Notes under the pieces: generated by a model
Told to the model about the DNA's origin: nothing
Seen by the model: only the letters and a program-made list of their open reading frames with translations
Database searches by the model: none
Translations under genes and position numbers: made by a program
Assembly: GCA_024655945.1 (NCBI GenBank)
Contig: JANLFK010000002.1
Span: 1-64,000, forward strand
Source: a candidate division KSB1 bacterium
GTDB lineage: Bacteria > Zhuqueibacterota > Zhuqueibacteria > JANLFK01 > Oleimicrobiaceae
Length of the DNA stretch: 64,000 nucleotides
Reading direction: 5' to 3'
Part shown: positions 63,145 through 64,000 of the stretch, one piece after another
Layout: every line of letters begins with the position of its first letter
Numbering within the stretch: the first letter of the stretch is position 1

Positions 63145-64000
63145 GTGGCTCTTAACCGCGACCAGGGAAGCACTAACCTATCGGAGCAGAGGCAAACCAT
63201 CTACTTCGACTGTTTCGCGGCGATCGGCAGAAGGGCCGCCAAAGATCCGCGCGCGCCGTGGAGCACTGCGGCGCTGTTGGCGGAAATGGAGCGCTGCCAG
63301 GTGCATGGGGCGCTGGTCTTCGCCCATCAGGCGCGGGAGACGCACCCGGCCGTGGGTAACCCTCTGGTCACGGAGGAGTGCAGGCGGCACCCACGGCTGT
63401 TCCCATGCTGGGTGGGCATTCCCCACCACACCGGCGAGTTCCCCCCTCCCGAGCAATTGGTGCGCGCGATGGAGGCCGCTAACGTCCGCGCCTTGAAGAT
63501 CTTTCCACGACTCTTCGAGTTTCGCGTGGACGAAGCCACCTTGGGCCCGCTGCTTTCCTGCTTGGAAGAAGCCGGCATTTTGCTGATTGTCGACGCCGGG
63601 CGCTACGACGAGGCAGTGCAGATCGATTGGCAGGAGGTGAACTGGATCTGCAGTCGTTTTCCCCGCCTCAACCTTCTGTTGCACAGCGTGCGCTGGGAGA
63701 GCACGCGCACACTGGTCCCGCTTGCCCAGCGCCATCCGAACCTGTACTTCGAATTCTCCAACTACCAGGGTAATCGGATGCTGGAGTTCTGGTGTGAGGT
63801 GATTGGCCATGAGCGCCTCCTGTTCGGCTCGGAGGCACTCGTAAAGAGCATGGGGGCAGCGCGCGCGTATGTGGATTACGCAGAGCTCACCGAGGCGCAG
63901 CGGCGCGCCATCGCCAGCGGCAACCTGCAACGCCTATTGCGCCTGCCCTCACTCCCTCCGCCCTACCCGACAAAACCCAAGCAGGAGGACCACGTGCTTC
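63145..64000 (+). CDS. Amidohydrolase_2-like protein, cut by the window end
   Basis: The frame begins at GTG 63145, ten bases after AGGAGG (63129-63134), and continues open to the window end, so the C terminus is missing. The fold matches metal-dependent amidohydrolase-2 proteins: A-L-K-I-F-P-R, L-L-I-V-D-A-G, L-L-L-H-S-V-R-W-E and L-L-F-G-S-E-A near the ends of strands. The first-strand metal motif normally H-x-H reads F-D-C-F-A-A-I-G, so two metal ligands are absent. It may be a divergent lyase/decarboxylase or a metal-free relative. It probably belongs to the operon of the epimerase-like gene. Confidence 0.78.
   Translation, partial: MALNRDQGSTNLSEQRQTIYFDCFAAIGRRAAKDPRAPWSTAALLAEMERCQVHGALVFAHQARETHPAVGNPLVTEECRRHPRLFPCWVGIPHHTGEFPPPEQLVRAMEAANVRALKIFPRLFEFRVDEATLGPLLSCLEEAGILLIVDAGRYDEAVQIDWQEVNWICSRFPRLNLLLHSVRWESTRTLVPLAQRHPNLYFEFSNYQGNRMLEFWCEVIGHERLLFGSEALVKSMGAARAYVDYAELTEAQRRAIASGNLQRLLRLPSLPPPYPTKPKQEDHVL

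Noticed and set aside
63178-63930. Minus-strand open frame at the window end
   Set aside because: It is opposite the amidohydrolase-like frame, which has a ribosome site and fold-typical motifs and runs past the window edge.

Overview
The window reads as a high-GC Gram-negative genome from the FCB side of the bacterial tree, most like KSB1/Calditrichota-type lineages. This is inferred from type IX secretion (Por-type) C-terminal domains on long exported proteins, lipoprotein signal peptides, a Na+-NQR-type operon and archaeal-style acyl-CoA enzymes. No rRNA or ribosomal protein marker is present, so the placement is an inference.

0-16.2 kb (+ strand): an IS transposase remnant abuts a 5'-truncated methylmalonyl-CoA mutase gene. 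It is followed by the cobalamin-binding subunit, an MBL-fold hydrolase, a propionyl-CoA-type carboxylase (beta subunit, biotin carboxylase, biotin carrier), a TPR protein, an archaeal-type HMG-CoA synthase/thiolase/DUF35 triad, a 3-methylcrotonyl-CoA-type carboxylase (beta, biotin carboxylase, carrier) and two enoyl-CoA hydratase family genes. Together they fit propionate/branched-chain amino acid (especially leucine) acyl-CoA metabolism. 16.4-27.3 kb (- strand): the redox half of the same metabolism, with nitroreductase, three acyl-CoA dehydrogenases, EtfB, EtfA, a CCG-type Fe-S protein, a second MBL hydrolase, a hydroxyacyl-CoA dehydrogenase and a thiolase. At least nine genes in 0.8-26.7 kb carry frameshifts or in-frame stops, some at homopolymer G tracts and some by plain substitution. 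Either this block is decaying or it is poorly sequenced.

27.4-37.3 kb (- strand): a probable MarR-controlled respiratory operon. It runs marR, a 1025-residue FAD/Fe-S/CCG oxidoreductase with a Met/Pro-rich tail, nqrABCDEF and a small Cys-rich protein. NqrA retains an RnfC-like 2x[4Fe-4S] ferredoxin segment, so the complex looks like a hybrid of Rnf and Nqr. A tRNA-Arg(UCU) lies behind it. 37.7-45.3 kb: a GH39-like lipoprotein, a probable outer-membrane protein, a large type IX-secreted protein behind a near-consensus promoter, a broken small gene and a Rho-N-like small protein.

45.4-64.0 kb: a sugar-type ABC transporter (periplasmic protein, double ATPase, permease), a secreted M19 dipeptidase, then two divergent operons around 57.0-57.4 kb. 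The left operon encodes an OYE-Fe-S-GltD fusion, an SDR dehydrogenase, a fumarate-reductase-like flavoprotein and a KDPG-aldolase-like enzyme. The right operon encodes an epimerase-like oxidoreductase, a DHDPS-family lyase, a secreted Asp-box propeller, a secreted toroid-plus-CBM9 protein and an amidohydrolase-like protein cut by the window end. This layout suggests import and redox-assisted catabolism of a carbohydrate or carbohydrate-derived compound by a pathway I cannot match to a known one. It is the best candidate here for an undescribed system, together with the hybrid NQR operon.
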